DNA from: Marinicella marina
Lineage (GTDB): Bacteria > Pseudomonadota > Gammaproteobacteria > Xanthomonadales > Marinicellaceae
Direction of reading: 5' to 3'
Length of the DNA: 64,000 nt
Assembly: GCF_030065545.1 (NCBI RefSeq)
Contig: NZ_JASJNC010000007.1
Coordinates: forward strand, 186,001-250,000
The notes under the pieces were generated by a model. It saw nothing but the letters and a program-made list of their open reading frames with translations, was not told the origin of the DNA and searched no databases. The stretch's first letter is position 1, and each line of letters opens with the position of its first letter. A program made the position numbers and the translations under genes. Of the stretch, positions 9,368-18,630 are shown piece by piece.

Positions 9368-10042
9368 TCATCCCTCAGCTTTGTACCTGACCATCACTTC
9401 ATTGCGCCTGAAGAATGGGGGTGTTATCGGTGGGTTGTACCTGGCCAATTCTGGTGTTCCAATCGGTGTGAGGCTCATTTGTTGCATCCAATCGAGTAAC
9501 TCTTGGGTTTTCTTCGCCACTTTTTTATCACCGGTAAAACCTGAAAATCGAATGACGGCATAGTCTTGCGGCGCCACTTCTCGAATATTGACTCGTGAAT
9601 TATTGGGTTTGGGTAAGGTATCCATGTTGTATTCTGATGGCATCACAAAATGCACCCGCCATGAGTCTGTACCATTGTTCTGTTCCATCGTAACTGGTGC
9701 CGTCATGCTGATTTTTTCTGACTGGGCTTCCATGGTTACCGGTGCCGTCATGCTGATTTTCGAACTGTCTCCATCTCTGGCGGTGTTGTTACCAAAAATA
9801 AAATCTGCTATCAACCTGAAACCTCGATTGGATGCTTCTTTCATGTCACCCGACACTTCCACTTCGGCCACAATCATGGGTTCATAAGCCCGCAATTCAA
9901 AAGGTTTGTCTTTTTTGATCAAGGTGAATTCAGGTTCTTCAATGGCCATGGCAGTTCCAACAAATAACAATGAAGCCAGCATCAATGCGAAAAAACCGAA
10001 TAAAACCGTTTTTCCCTTCCAAGTCATGTTTTTAAGTTTCAT
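9368..10042 (-). CDS. SOUL family heme-binding protein, exported
   Basis: 224 residues with an N-terminal hydrophobic signal segment ending near GTAMA. The body matches the SOUL/HBP family: FELRAYEPMIVAEVEV at the start of the domain, the KISMTAPVTME motif, VHFVMPSEY, and RFSGF near the end. The KISMTAPVTME motif occurs twice in a row with a 45-bp period (9696 and 9741). Bacterial members are thought to bind heme or porphyrins; the exact role is unproven. It lies 68 bases downstream of gltX on the same strand. Confidence 0.85.
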   Translation of the reverse strand: MKLKNMTWKGKTVLFGFFALMLASLLFVGTAMAIEEPEFTLIKKDKPFELRAYEPMIVAEVEVSGDMKEASNRGFRLIADFIFGNNTARDGDSSKISMTAPVTMEAQSEKISMTAPVTMEQNNGTDSWRVHFVMPSEYNMDTLPKPNNSRVNIREVAPQDYAVIRFSGFTGDKKVAKKTQELLDWMQQMSLTPIGTPELARYNPPITPPFFRRNEVMVRYKAEG

Positions 10043-10110
10043 TTTTTCTGTTTGATAAAAACAATCAATATGCCATCACACCCGTCAAATACAGATGAAA
10101 CAAAAAAACG

Positions 10111-11514
10111 TTAACTGAATTTTTCAGTCAAGTAGCTCAGTGCATTTTGTAATCTATTGATGGTTTCATCTTTGCCCAATACCTGCATGATTTCATCATT
10201 GGCAGGTCCCTGGGCTTGACCAGATAAGGCCAACCTAACCGGCATGCCAACCTTGCCAAAGCCAACCTCTAATTCAGCCACCACATCAGCAATCAGTTGG
10301 TGTAAATCAGCACCAGCCCAATCATCAATCGCCTCACATTTGGCGATGACCGCTTGCAAAGGCTCAATGGCAGATTCTTTGAAGGCCTTCTTTTCGGCCT
10401 TTTCGTCGTAGCCATCAAGTGGCTGCAGCAGGAATAAACCTAAATCAACCAACTCATTGATGGTATGCGCCCGCTCTTTGAACATTTCGACCACTTGAGT
10501 CAAATTCAATTCAGTAGGTAAGTGCACACCCAGTGTTTCTAAGCGTTTTTGCACCAAACCAACCAACCTCAAATCATCGGCTTGTTGCAGGTATTGTTGG
10601 TTGATCCAGTTGAGTTTGGTGGTGTTGAAAGCGCTGGGTGCTTTGTTCACACCGGATAAATCAAACAACTCAATCATTTCAGCTTTACTGAACAACTCTT
10701 GGTCGCCATGGGACCAGCCTAAACGCACCAAATAATTCAGCACCGCTTCTGGTAAGTAGCCATCATCGCTGTATTGCATCACACTCACGGCCCCATGGCG
10801 TTTGGACAAACGTGCGCCGTCATCACCTAATATCATCGGTACATGGGCAAATTCTGGCACCGGTAAATCAAGTGCTTTATAAATATTAATTTGTCTGGGT
10901 GTGTTGTTGATGTGGTCATCACCACGAATCACATGGGTGATGCCCATGTCCGCATCATCAATAACCACACTGAAATTATAGGTGGGCATACCATCGGCGC
11001 GAGCGATTACCAAATCATCTAATTCGGCATTCGCCACTGTGATGTCACCCCGAACGCCGTCTTTAAAATGCACTTCGCCTGACTGAGGGGTTTTGAATCG
11101 AATGATGGTATCAGCTGATTTTTCAAGGCCTGCGTTGCGACATTTACCGTCGTACCTTGGCTTTTCACCCTTTTTCATTTGTGCCTCACGCATTTCATCT
11201 AAGCGCGCTTTTGAACAATCACAATAATAAGCCTGATCATTGGCCAGTAATTGCTCAATCACCTCATGGTAGCGAGCCAGATTTTTGCTTTGGTATTTCA
11301 CTTCTGAATCATGCTCAAGACCCAACCAATTCATACCTTCAAAGATAGCGTTTACAGACGCTTCTGTGGATCGTTCGGTGTCGGTGTCCTCAATTCGCAA
11401 CTCAAATTGACCACCATGGTGGCGGGCATAGAGGTATGAAAAAAGCGCTGTTCTGGCGCCGCCTACATGCAGGTAACCAGTAGGACTGGGAGCAAATCGA
11501 GTTATGACTTTCAT
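10111..11514 (-). CDS. gltX: glutamyl-tRNA synthetase
   Basis: 467 residues, the usual length for bacterial GltX. It charges tRNA-Glu with glutamate in the cytoplasm. The class I HIGH-type signature is PSPTGYLHVGGARTALF at residues 8-24 and the KMSKS-type loop is ARLSKRHG near 240. A cysteine cluster (CDC near 98, a later C) fits the zinc-binding insert of many bacterial enzymes. The helical anticodon-binding domain fills the C-terminal third. No glutamate tRNA gene is visible nearby. Confidence 0.95.
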   Translation of the reverse strand: MKVITRFAPSPTGYLHVGGARTALFSYLYARHHGGQFELRIEDTDTERSTEASVNAIFEGMNWLGLEHDSEVKYQSKNLARYHEVIEQLLANDQAYYCDCSKARLDEMREAQMKKGEKPRYDGKCRNAGLEKSADTIIRFKTPQSGEVHFKDGVRGDITVANAELDDLVIARADGMPTYNFSVVIDDADMGITHVIRGDDHINNTPRQINIYKALDLPVPEFAHVPMILGDDGARLSKRHGAVSVMQYSDDGYLPEAVLNYLVRLGWSHGDQELFSKAEMIELFDLSGVNKAPSAFNTTKLNWINQQYLQQADDLRLVGLVQKRLETLGVHLPTELNLTQVVEMFKERAHTINELVDLGLFLLQPLDGYDEKAEKKAFKESAIEPLQAVIAKCEAIDDWAGADLHQLIADVVAELEVGFGKVGMPVRLALSGQAQGPANDEIMQVLGKDETINRLQNALSYLTEKFS

Positions 11515-11591
11515 GTATTAATCCTTCATTGAGATGGTTTGAAGCCTGAATTTTAATTGATTTACAGGATTCGGTGTTGAAATATTGGTGC

Positions 11592-11613
11592 ATCGCCGAA
11601 CCAAGCCGGCGAT
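11592..11613 (-). terminator. short hairpin between the DUF442 phosphatase gene and gltX
   Basis: A perfect 7-bp inverted repeat (ATCGCCG/CGGCGAT) with an 8-base loop lies 26 bases downstream of the phosphatase stop. No T-tract follows on the minus strand, so it is at best a weak intrinsic terminator or an mRNA 3'-end stabiliser. Confidence 0.3.
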
Positions 11614-11638
11614 AACCATGAACAGAGGGGGAGTTGCT

Positions 11639-12145
11639 TCAGCGACCCAACAATGCCTTCACGGCATCGTTCAGCTCATCACTTTTGGAGCCAACTGCCT
11701 GCAACGCCTCGGCTGCAGATTTGCCTTGGTGCTTAATCAGCCAAGCAGTATATAGCTGAGTGGCTCGATTGCCTGAACGACAATGCAACAACATCTTCTT
11801 ACCGGCATTGGCTGTCATCAGTTGGTCAAACTCACTTAACTTCGCTGGAGAATAAGCATGACCTTCACCGATTTCTAATAAGTCGTAATTCATGTTGAAT
11901 TGACTGGCTTGTTCAACTTCTTTGAATGGCATGTCGGCCATTTCAGCGGCAGTTCTGGTATTGATCACTGCACCAATCTCTTCAGCGGCCAATTCATTGA
12001 AATCTTGTTCAGAAGGCTGCGGACCAATCCAAACATTTTCACCCACTTGAGTGGCCTTAGATAGGTAATTCTTGGCTTCTTCTTGCTCTTGTGCCATGGT
12101 GATCTGAGCAAAAAACAAGCCCAGTAACAGGACGAACTTATACAT
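11639..12145 (-). CDS. exported DUF442/dual-specificity-like phosphatase
   Basis: 168 residues: signal peptide (MYKFVLLLGLFFAQITMAQ) followed by a small cysteine-phosphatase-like domain. The CX5R loop is HCRSGNRA near residue 125, which fits the beta-lactamase-hydrolase-like/DUF442 phosphatase family. An upstream Asp was not certain by eye. Export to the periplasm is unusual for a tyrosine phosphatase but common in this subgroup, whose substrates are unknown. It lies 37 bases downstream of the thioredoxin-like gene on the same strand. Confidence 0.75.
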   Translation of the reverse strand: MYKFVLLLGLFFAQITMAQEQEEAKNYLSKATQVGENVWIGPQPSEQDFNELAAEEIGAVINTRTAAEMADMPFKEVEQASQFNMNYDLLEIGEGHAYSPAKLSEFDQLMTANAGKKMLLHCRSGNRATQLYTAWLIKHQGKSAAEALQAVGSKSDELNDAVKALLGR

Positions 12146-12182
12146 TTATTTTTCTCCAGTTTATTTTGTTATCAATTTATGA

Positions 12183-12980
12183 TTAATTAAGCAGCGAGCC
12201 CATGCGGCGGCGGTATTTAGCAGCTAATTTGGCATCACCCAGCAGGCTGAATGAAGACAACAACAATTGCCTGACATCAGCATCGTCCTTTTGCTGTTGC
12301 AATAAAACCAATAATGCTTCAATCGCTGGCTCTACCCGGCCTTGGGTGATTTGTTGTTTGATGCCGGCTAATTGATCATTGGCATCTACACCCGCAAGCT
12401 GAATTTTGGCTTTGGCTTGATCTGACTCAGGCAATTTCAATTGTTCTTCTGAGAGGCCATCGTATAGTTTTTGTGCTGCATCGATATTGTTCATCAACAA
12501 ATGAACTTCTATCATCTGCCAAACAGCTTGTTCTTGTGGCAGCTCCATTAATGCCGCCAACGCCGCTTCATATTGTTCTGCCTCAATCAAAACTTGAACA
12601 TCGGTGTTCACTTCAGGTTCGGCCTCAACTGCACCCAGTGTTATGTGCTCAGTGAGCCAAGTAATGATTTCACTTTTTGGCTTAACGCCCATGAAATTAT
12701 CAACAATCTGTCCATCTTTCAATAAAGCCACGGTTGGTAAGCTTTGAACACCCATTTGTTGCGCCAACATCTGTTCTTGATCGGTATTCACCTTGGCCAG
12801 CATCAGCTGACCTGGGTGCTGTTCAATGATGTCATGCAGGATTGGTGTCAGATTTTTACATGGCTCACACCAGTCAGCCCAAAAATCGAGCAACACCGGT
12901 ATGTCTTTTGATTTCTCAATGACCTCTGCCATGAATGTATCGGCAGTGACATCTACAATGTTCGGGTTATCAGTCATCAT
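12183..12980 (-). CDS. YbbN/CnoX-like thioredoxin-TPR protein
   Basis: 265 residues. An N-terminal thioredoxin domain with DFWADWCEPCKNLTPIL (active site CEPC rather than CGPC) is joined to a C-terminal TPR-like region (about 115-265). This is the layout of YbbN/CnoX, which protects proteins from oxidation and delivers clients to GroEL or DnaK. E. coli CnoX has lost the redox-active pair, while this protein keeps two cysteines, so thiol chemistry is plausible. Its start overlaps the nfuA stop (TGATG), tying it to Fe-S cluster maintenance. Confidence 0.85.
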   Translation of the reverse strand: MMTDNPNIVDVTADTFMAEVIEKSKDIPVLLDFWADWCEPCKNLTPILHDIIEQHPGQLMLAKVNTDQEQMLAQQMGVQSLPTVALLKDGQIVDNFMGVKPKSEIITWLTEHITLGAVEAEPEVNTDVQVLIEAEQYEAALAALMELPQEQAVWQMIEVHLLMNNIDAAQKLYDGLSEEQLKLPESDQAKAKIQLAGVDANDQLAGIKQQITQGRVEPAIEALLVLLQQQKDDADVRQLLLSSFSLLGDAKLAAKYRRRMGSLLN

Positions 12981-13555
12981 CAGTAGTAAGGGTTTTCACC
13001 TTGGGCGTGATCGGTGGCATCCAGCACGTCGTTGATTTCCGGAAAGGTGTTGGTTATTTGTGTTTGCATGCCTTGTGACAAGGTTTGTTTAGCCATGCCA
13101 CAACCTTGACAGCCGCCACCAAATTCAATGTAGGCTTTATCCGCTTCAATCGCAGTCAAAGTAGCCCTACCTCCATGTGATGCCAGCATTGGATTGATGG
13201 TGGCATCAATGAAATAAGACAAACGCTCAAATAAAGGTGCATCGTCATCAGGCGATTGACCCTTGAGCATTGGCGCTTTGATGTTCAGTTGACCACTGGC
13301 ACCTTGCACTTCATAGTCAATTTCAGCATCAACAAAGTAAGCCTCATCCGCCTTGGCCAAATACAAATTAAACGGTCCCAGCTCTTGGATGTCATAGTCA
13401 TCATCCATCTCATCGGCTTCACAAAAACCCAGGTGACAATCGGCCGCCGGGGTGCCAGCATTTTGCACATCAACCTTTAAATGCAAATCGTCGATGTCTT
13501 GTTCACTGATCACGCCAGACAAAAATTCTATGGCTGATTCACTGACTTTTATCAT
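12980..13555 (-). CDS. nfuA: Fe-S biogenesis protein NfuA
   Basis: 191 residues, the E. coli NfuA length. The N-terminal half is a degenerate A-type scaffold domain and the C-terminal half an Nfu domain with the cluster-binding CxxC in GGGCQGCGMAKQTL. It delivers [4Fe-4S] clusters to target enzymes, especially under oxidative stress or iron limitation. The start overlaps the end of the esterase gene by four bases (ATGA), and its own stop overlaps ybbN, so the three genes form one translationally coupled set. Confidence 0.92.
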   Translation of the reverse strand: MIKVSESAIEFLSGVISEQDIDDLHLKVDVQNAGTPAADCHLGFCEADEMDDDYDIQELGPFNLYLAKADEAYFVDAEIDYEVQGASGQLNIKAPMLKGQSPDDDAPLFERLSYFIDATINPMLASHGGRATLTAIEADKAYIEFGGGCQGCGMAKQTLSQGMQTQITNTFPEINDVLDATDHAQGENPYY

Positions 13556-14583
13556 TTTATTTTCTCGTACAAATAGGGTAAGGATTCATCCAGTCGGTAA
13601 TCTATGCCCGAATGGGTGCCATTAAACTCAGTATAAGTGTGTTCAATTTGGGCTTTTTCAAGCTTTTTCGATAGCTGTCGCATGCCATAGTGAATGTAAT
13701 ATTGATCACGAAATCCACAATCCATATACAAGCCATTCAGCTGTTGCAGTGCAGTGACCGATTGCGTAACTCGATTGACCGGATCATGTGCCAACCATTT
13801 TTGCCAACGCACCGCATCCAGTTCACAGGTATCAAGGTCAAATGGTAATTTAACATCGTTGGCATCCTCACCATCGTACGTGGCAGCCATACACAGGTGC
13901 ATCATCGCCAATATGTGTGAGCCCATGACTTTTTTGGCTTTCCAGAAACGTTTGATGAACTTTTCAATATCGCCATTGAACTGAGCTAAAATATCAGCCA
14001 CTGCAGGAAAATCACGTTGGTACAATAAATCAAAACCAGCATCACCCGAATGATTGGCAATGGCACCCCACTGCCCCGGAAAATCCATGGCAAAACGAAT
14101 CGCCGCAAAGCCACCAGAAGATTTACCCAACACAGCACGGTGGGAAGCACCTTTTTTCACCGCATAGGTTGATTCCACCAGGGGGATCAATTCATCGTGA
14201 ATGTGGCTGGCATAAGCGCCCATGGCCGGCGAATCTAAATATTGATTGCCGCCCAGACGAGTAAAACATTCTGGAAACACCACCACAGTCGGGCCCATTT
14301 TCTGCTCGTGAATCATCCGATCTAAGCGTTCTGGTATGCTCTCCCCGAAGGCGCGCCATTCAACCACACCCTGACCACTGTTGGTGTAAGCCGCCAGGTA
14401 ATACATCACTGGGTATGAACCATTCTCATCAGCATCACAAGCATCATAGGCATGCGGCAAATACACCGGCACTTGGCGCACGTGTGGGTCACCCAAGGGA
14501 TTGCCTTTGAGGCATTCAGAAGTTATTTCCAGTTGCTGTATACAGCCGCGAGGCAGGTCATTGTTTTGGTTATGGATTGACAT
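13552..14583 (-). CDS. alpha/beta-hydrolase of the esterase D / enterochelin-esterase family
   Basis: 343 residues, no signal peptide. The nucleophile elbow is GKSSGGFAA near residue 155, and an HSGD segment follows as in S-formylglutathione hydrolase/Fes-like esterases (PF00756). A likely catalytic His lies in NGTHSGIDY near the C-terminus. The substrate cannot be read from the sequence. It is first in the overlapping esterase-nfuA-ybbN set. Confidence 0.8.
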   Translation of the reverse strand: MSIHNQNNDLPRGCIQQLEITSECLKGNPLGDPHVRQVPVYLPHAYDACDADENGSYPVMYYLAAYTNSGQGVVEWRAFGESIPERLDRMIHEQKMGPTVVVFPECFTRLGGNQYLDSPAMGAYASHIHDELIPLVESTYAVKKGASHRAVLGKSSGGFAAIRFAMDFPGQWGAIANHSGDAGFDLLYQRDFPAVADILAQFNGDIEKFIKRFWKAKKVMGSHILAMMHLCMAATYDGEDANDVKLPFDLDTCELDAVRWQKWLAHDPVNRVTQSVTALQQLNGLYMDCGFRDQYYIHYGMRQLSKKLEKAQIEHTYTEFNGTHSGIDYRLDESLPYLYEKIK

Positions 14584-14663
14584 GGTTGCGTCGATTGAAA
14601 AAAACCATATTTTAATCGACGCAAACCATCAATCCAAGATGTAAGTCAGATAGGTGAATAACA

Positions 14664-16712
14664 TCAATCACAGGCAAAAGTGTCCAACTGTTGACCGATG
14701 TTGTTACCCGGGCTGCCACCCACTGCAGGCCCCTGGCTGTCAAACTGCGTGTCCTGATCTAAATTCAAGGTAGATGAGTCCAGACACACGATGCCTATTG
14801 CTGCACCACCAGCGCCACCACCGCCAGTACCACCATCGCCACCGCGTCCACCATCGCCGCCATCGCCACCACTTCCAGAATCATCTTCCGCATCACCACC
14901 AGGGCGACCAAAGCCTCCTCGACCTCCAGTCCCGGGGCTGCCACCATCACCACCGGCACCACCCAATGCATTGTTGATGTTCGATTGATTCACGGTGGCA
15001 TTTGAATTAACCAATCGCAAACCGATACTGGCACCACCACTCATACCACCTTCTGAACCTGAGCCACCACAACCGCCCGAGCCACCGCCACCACCGGCAC
15101 CACCATATGAATCACAGGCAAAAGCACCGCCGCCACCGCCACCGCCGCCACCGCCGCCCAGGCCATTAGCGCCGTTGGAACCGGTTTCACCCACCGTGAT
15201 GACGTAATTAGAGTTAACAAATTCGATGGCATTACTGGCAGGCTCGCCGTTACTGCCTGGTCCACCTGGGCTGCCACCATCAGCATCCCTACCGTTCCTG
15301 GTGTTTTGTGAACCATTACCAACACCAGCAGCACCACCATCACCACCGCCAGACAAGCCATCACCACCAGGAAAACCATTGTTTTCTCCCAATCCTGAAA
15401 GCCCACCTGTGCCGCCACCAATAAAAATACTGCAAGAGGCATTACCTGCCTGACCAACCGTTGGCCGGCTGCCTGAAGCACAACCAAAACCATCACTCTC
15501 AACACCATCACCACCAGCGGTACCATTAACACCGACAGCACCATTGGTACCATTACTTCCTCGAGTTCCATTGCCGCCATTACCGGAATTAAGTGCAACT
15601 TTTTCCAGTCTGATTTGATCGACATCTCGCACGGTCAAAGCATAACTGCTGGTTAATAATGGCGCATCATCAGCACTGTTGATGCGCAAATACTGATAGG
15701 TGTGCGGCTCCAGTGACAGCTCCAGCTGCAGGCCTTGATAGGGCACATCCAGCGTCGTTTCTATCGCTTGGATCCGGTTTTGAAATGCATTCACATAGCT
15801 CCCAGCCAGGTTCACACCAACGGGTAAAGCATTATTGAATTCATCACCATAAGAAAAATTACCCGCAGCCATCAACACCCAGCTTTTGTTCTGATCAAGG
15901 GCCAATTGAAAGGCAGCATCTGGGCTACCAATAGGATCATCTGCGCCCAAGCCTGAACCATTGCCTCCAACTGCCAAAAATACGCTATCAGTCACATCAC
16001 CATCTATGCCATCGCAGTTACTGTCAATAAAATTCAAATCGGGTAAATCCTCATTACCAGGAAACACATTGTTATTGGTGTCATTACAGTCGCTGTTATC
16101 TACCACATAACCAGCCTCGAGCTGGCAGGATGAGATGGCATTGAACGGATTGCCAAAGCCATCAACGTCATTGTCACTGTATTGAACAATGGGTTTTTTA
16201 CAAAATTCAAAACCATCAAAAAACAAAGGCGGTTCTGGTAGTTGACCGACTTCTCCTGCATTGTTGGTCGGTGAATTGGGCACAAACTCCAAGTTGCGAT
16301 TGAGCGCCAAAAATTCATCATCAGGTAAAATCAAAGGATCTATGACAAAAGGAGGATCGAAACCAAAAGCAATTGATAAAGTAGTTGAGTTAACATCGAA
16401 CAATGGCCCTGCCACCGTAAATAGTGGTTGTACCGAGCCAACTGACTGCACAAAACCCTGATCAGAGATGAGAAACTGTGTGGGCTCTGTTACCGCAAAT
16501 GGAATGATAATTTCTTTGGTGGTAAAATCATCAGTGATGGTGATTTGAGTGCCAACAATGTCTAATTGAGCGGTGTCAATATAATTAAACTCAATGTATT
16601 GCACGGTGCCAGCTTGATTGGAATAAACCTCATTGACAAACCAGCCATTATTTCCAAGCGCCATGGCATGGACGTTGAAAAACAGCATCCCAAATAAAAT
16701 CAGCTTCTTCAT
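14664..16712 (-). CDS. exported glycine-rich protein with lamin-tail-like and MopE metal-binding motifs (paralogue 1)
   Basis: 682 residues. A signal peptide (1-19) precedes a lamin-tail-like domain (WFVNEVYSNQAGTVQYIEF), then a GFE motif FFDGFEFC at 164-171. A MopE-type putative metal-binding stretch (about 178-239) runs from YSDNDVDGFGNP to DSNCDGIDGD. A pectate-lyase/DUF1565-like lead-in (VFLAVGGNGSGLGADDP) leads to a long Gly-rich region (about 375-640) with a run of ten glycines and the cysteine phrase AFACDSYGGAGG. The end is LDTFACD. A GGGGGA ribosome-binding site precedes the ATG. It is probably a surface or matrix protein; Ca2+ or Cu binding is inferred from the motif family only. 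The gene at 21737 is a full-length paralogue. Confidence 0.75.
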   Translation of the reverse strand: MKKLILFGMLFFNVHAMALGNNGWFVNEVYSNQAGTVQYIEFNYIDTAQLDIVGTQITITDDFTTKEIIIPFAVTEPTQFLISDQGFVQSVGSVQPLFTVAGPLFDVNSTTLSIAFGFDPPFVIDPLILPDDEFLALNRNLEFVPNSPTNNAGEVGQLPEPPLFFDGFEFCKKPIVQYSDNDVDGFGNPFNAISSCQLEAGYVVDNSDCNDTNNNVFPGNEDLPDLNFIDSNCDGIDGDVTDSVFLAVGGNGSGLGADDPIGSPDAAFQLALDQNKSWVLMAAGNFSYGDEFNNALPVGVNLAGSYVNAFQNRIQAIETTLDVPYQGLQLELSLEPHTYQYLRINSADDAPLLTSSYALTVRDVDQIRLEKVALNSGNGGNGTRGSNGTNGAVGVNGTAGGDGVESDGFGCASGSRPTVGQAGNASCSIFIGGGTGGLSGLGENNGFPGGDGLSGGGDGGAAGVGNGSQNTRNGRDADGGSPGGPGSNGEPASNAIEFVNSNYVITVGETGSNGANGLGGGGGGGGGGGAFACDSYGGAGGGGGSGGCGGSGSEGGMSGGASIGLRLVNSNATVNQSNINNALGGAGGDGGSPGTGGRGGFGRPGGDAEDDSGSGGDGGDGGRGGDGGTGGGGAGGAAIGIVCLDSSTLNLDQDTQFDSQGPAVGGSPGNNIGQQLDTFACD

Positions 16713-16867
16713 ATTTCCCCCTTATTGTTGCACCAGCTACCAATGCTCAGTGAGAGTCAATCAATCTGGTTTACACTGTTTATTTTAAAGCATGTCGGTA
16801 TCGAGTTCAATTAAGTCAGAAACCAGCCGTTTTAAAATGTTGATAACACAATGACAGCTTGATGGAT

Positions 16868-16902
16868 AAAAAAAGCCCCCAACAATTAAATCGCTGAGGG
16901 CT
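16868..16902 (-). terminator. intrinsic terminator of the metalloprotease gene
   Basis: On the minus strand a 5-bp G+C-rich stem (AGCCC/GGGCT, with further partial pairing) is followed directly by seven T. It sits 45 bases past the stop of the metalloprotease gene and separates it from the Gly-rich gene downstream. Confidence 0.7.
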
Positions 16903-16946
16903 CATTTTCACACACCCATAGGTGTGTTTAGATCGTTGTTAACTGC

Positions 16947-18185
16947 TTATCTGAAACCAGCAACAAAGGCCGCACGTAAATCATGCACGCGTTTGTTGTT
17001 GCGGCTTGAAGTACCAAATGGACGACCACCAGCTGTCTGGTTGGGGTTGGAGAAACCACCCAAACGAGGTTGTGGATTTGAACTAACAGCCATTACTGAT
17101 CTAAAGTTACCCACAGCATCGACATAACCGCGACCAAAACTGTATGGCGTTCCTGTTGGATCGTTGTCATGACGTGCACCAAACAAATGGCCAGCCTCAT
17201 GCACGAAAGTGAAATCAGTACAATCGTGATCAATGATGAAGAAAGCGTTGGCCTGACCGACACCGATGCCATCAGCTTGGCCACACAAACCTTGGTTCCT
17301 CAAACGACTGGTAACCAAAACCACCAAATCGGCATTGGTTTGGTTCCTGAGTGTGCCGGGAACGTTGTCCAAATAACCATCATTGGTTCTTCGCAAACGC
17401 GACAACATGTTGGATGAACTGGTATTCAACTCAGCGCCAGCACGGTACAAGCCTGCATTGCGCATTTCTAAATCTATGCCGTTGGTGTTGTAAACCTGAT
17501 TAGATTGGGTGATGAAAAAACGCATGGCATCTACTGCTGATGAGACACCGCCTTCATCATTGATGGCTTGGTCAGTAATCAATTGAATCACATCAACCAC
17601 GTTAGAGGCCATTTTTTGATTCACTGTACTGGTTGGTTTGACGTTGAATGTTTGCGCAGGTGTGTCATCTTTGTGACTTAAAACACTGAAATCACGTTTC
17701 ACCAATAAATAACCATCACCCTTCTCCATGGTACGCACTTCATAAACCAAACCTTCAATAATGATTTGTCCAAAGACGCGATCACCATTGACCATAAATA
17801 CGGCTTGGTTGGCGTTGATTTCTTTGCCGTAGTCGATTGGCTCTTTGCTGATTTTCTTCAGCCCCAGATCAATCTCTCCCACCCACGCATAGGATTCATC
17901 ATCAATCGGAAAGGTGCGCACTTGAGTGGTTTTGAAGTTCAAGTCACTGGCAAAATTTAAATTAAGTGCTCCAGTACTCTTTTGCAGGGCATTGACATTC
18001 AAGCCAATCGGCTCAATGTATTCAACACTGTCATTGGCTGACAAAGCTCGAATCACACTTGAAGTGGGCTCAAGGCCAGCTTTGGTTCGTGTTTCAGGAT
18101 AAAATAAATCTGTTTGTGCCAACGCCGTTGAACACATGCCTCCAACTAACAAGCCAAAGGTGGTTAATTTACTGATGGTTTTCAT
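16947..18185 (-). CDS. exported reprolysin-like zinc metalloprotease (M12)
   Basis: 412 residues from the ATG at 18185, preceded by an AGAGGAAG ribosome-binding site and starting a signal peptide (MKTISKLTTFGLLVGG, cleavage near ALAQ); a longer frame to 18257 lacks both. The zinc motif is HEAGHLFGARHD (HExxHxxGxxH) and a Met-turn follows in RSVMAVS, so this is a metzincin of the reprolysin/adamalysin type. The 200 or so N-terminal residues probably form a propeptide. It is a secreted endopeptidase of unknown substrate. It has its own terminator at 16868 and is divergent from fabR. Confidence 0.85.
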   Translation of the reverse strand: MKTISKLTTFGLLVGGMCSTALAQTDLFYPETRTKAGLEPTSSVIRALSANDSVEYIEPIGLNVNALQKSTGALNLNFASDLNFKTTQVRTFPIDDESYAWVGEIDLGLKKISKEPIDYGKEINANQAVFMVNGDRVFGQIIIEGLVYEVRTMEKGDGYLLVKRDFSVLSHKDDTPAQTFNVKPTSTVNQKMASNVVDVIQLITDQAINDEGGVSSAVDAMRFFITQSNQVYNTNGIDLEMRNAGLYRAGAELNTSSSNMLSRLRRTNDGYLDNVPGTLRNQTNADLVVLVTSRLRNQGLCGQADGIGVGQANAFFIIDHDCTDFTFVHEAGHLFGARHDNDPTGTPYSFGRGYVDAVGNFRSVMAVSSNPQPRLGGFSNPNQTAGGRPFGTSSRNNKRVHDLRAAFVAGFR

Positions 18186-18630
18186 TTTGTACTTCCTCTT
18201 AGTATAGTGAGGACCAAAATTGATGTATCGTCCAGTCTTAGGACGCAATAACCGCATCAGCTATGGCTGAAGATCTTTGAGATGTTGTCAGCATCAAGAC
18301 GTGGGTTCGTGCTTTACTCCATTAATTAAAATCAATTGTATGATCCAATTAAAGGCGTTGTTTCATGTTTTATGTTTTTTATTTTTATGACTTAACAACA
18401 CCACTCTTTAAAAATGACCTGGCCTACATCGTCTAAACACCTCTAAAACAATGCACCTAATGGCACAAATCACCTGTCATTCTGTCAGCAAGTTTGTTGC
18501 AAAATTGTTAACAGCTTCACAAATATAACAACTTTATGACAATCACACAATTATTATCAGCTTAAAGAACTTGCTTGATTCCAAATGCGCAAGTTGATAG
18601 GCTGTTTATTTTCTATGACCTCATAAACGT
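18186..18630 (+). promoter_or_regulatory. AT-rich divergent control region between the metalloprotease gene and fabR
   Basis: About 445 bases without a credible gene. It must carry the promoters of both divergent genes, but I cannot place convincing -35/-10 pairs. One structured element is visible: a perfect 7-bp inverted repeat (AACTTGC/GCAAGTT) at 18568-18574 and 18589-18595, 35 bases before the fabR start, which could be an operator or a leader hairpin. No copy of the FabR-type palindrome found at 19367 occurs here. Confidence 0.4.

Noticed and set aside
9696-9765. Tandem duplication KISMTAPVTME in the SOUL protein as a novelty
   Set aside because: A doubled MTAPV phrase is common among bacterial SOUL proteins, so it is a family trait.
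14774-15453. Proline-rich plus-strand frames opposite the first Gly-rich gene
   Set aside because: Poly-Pro is the antisense of the poly-Gly coding strand; no start signals, and the minus frame has signal peptide and conserved domains.
16947-16985. Metalloprotease end AAFVAGFR as another GFE-type tail
   Set aside because: The last residue is Arg, the preceding context is a helix of the catalytic domain, and the similarity is limited to a few residues.
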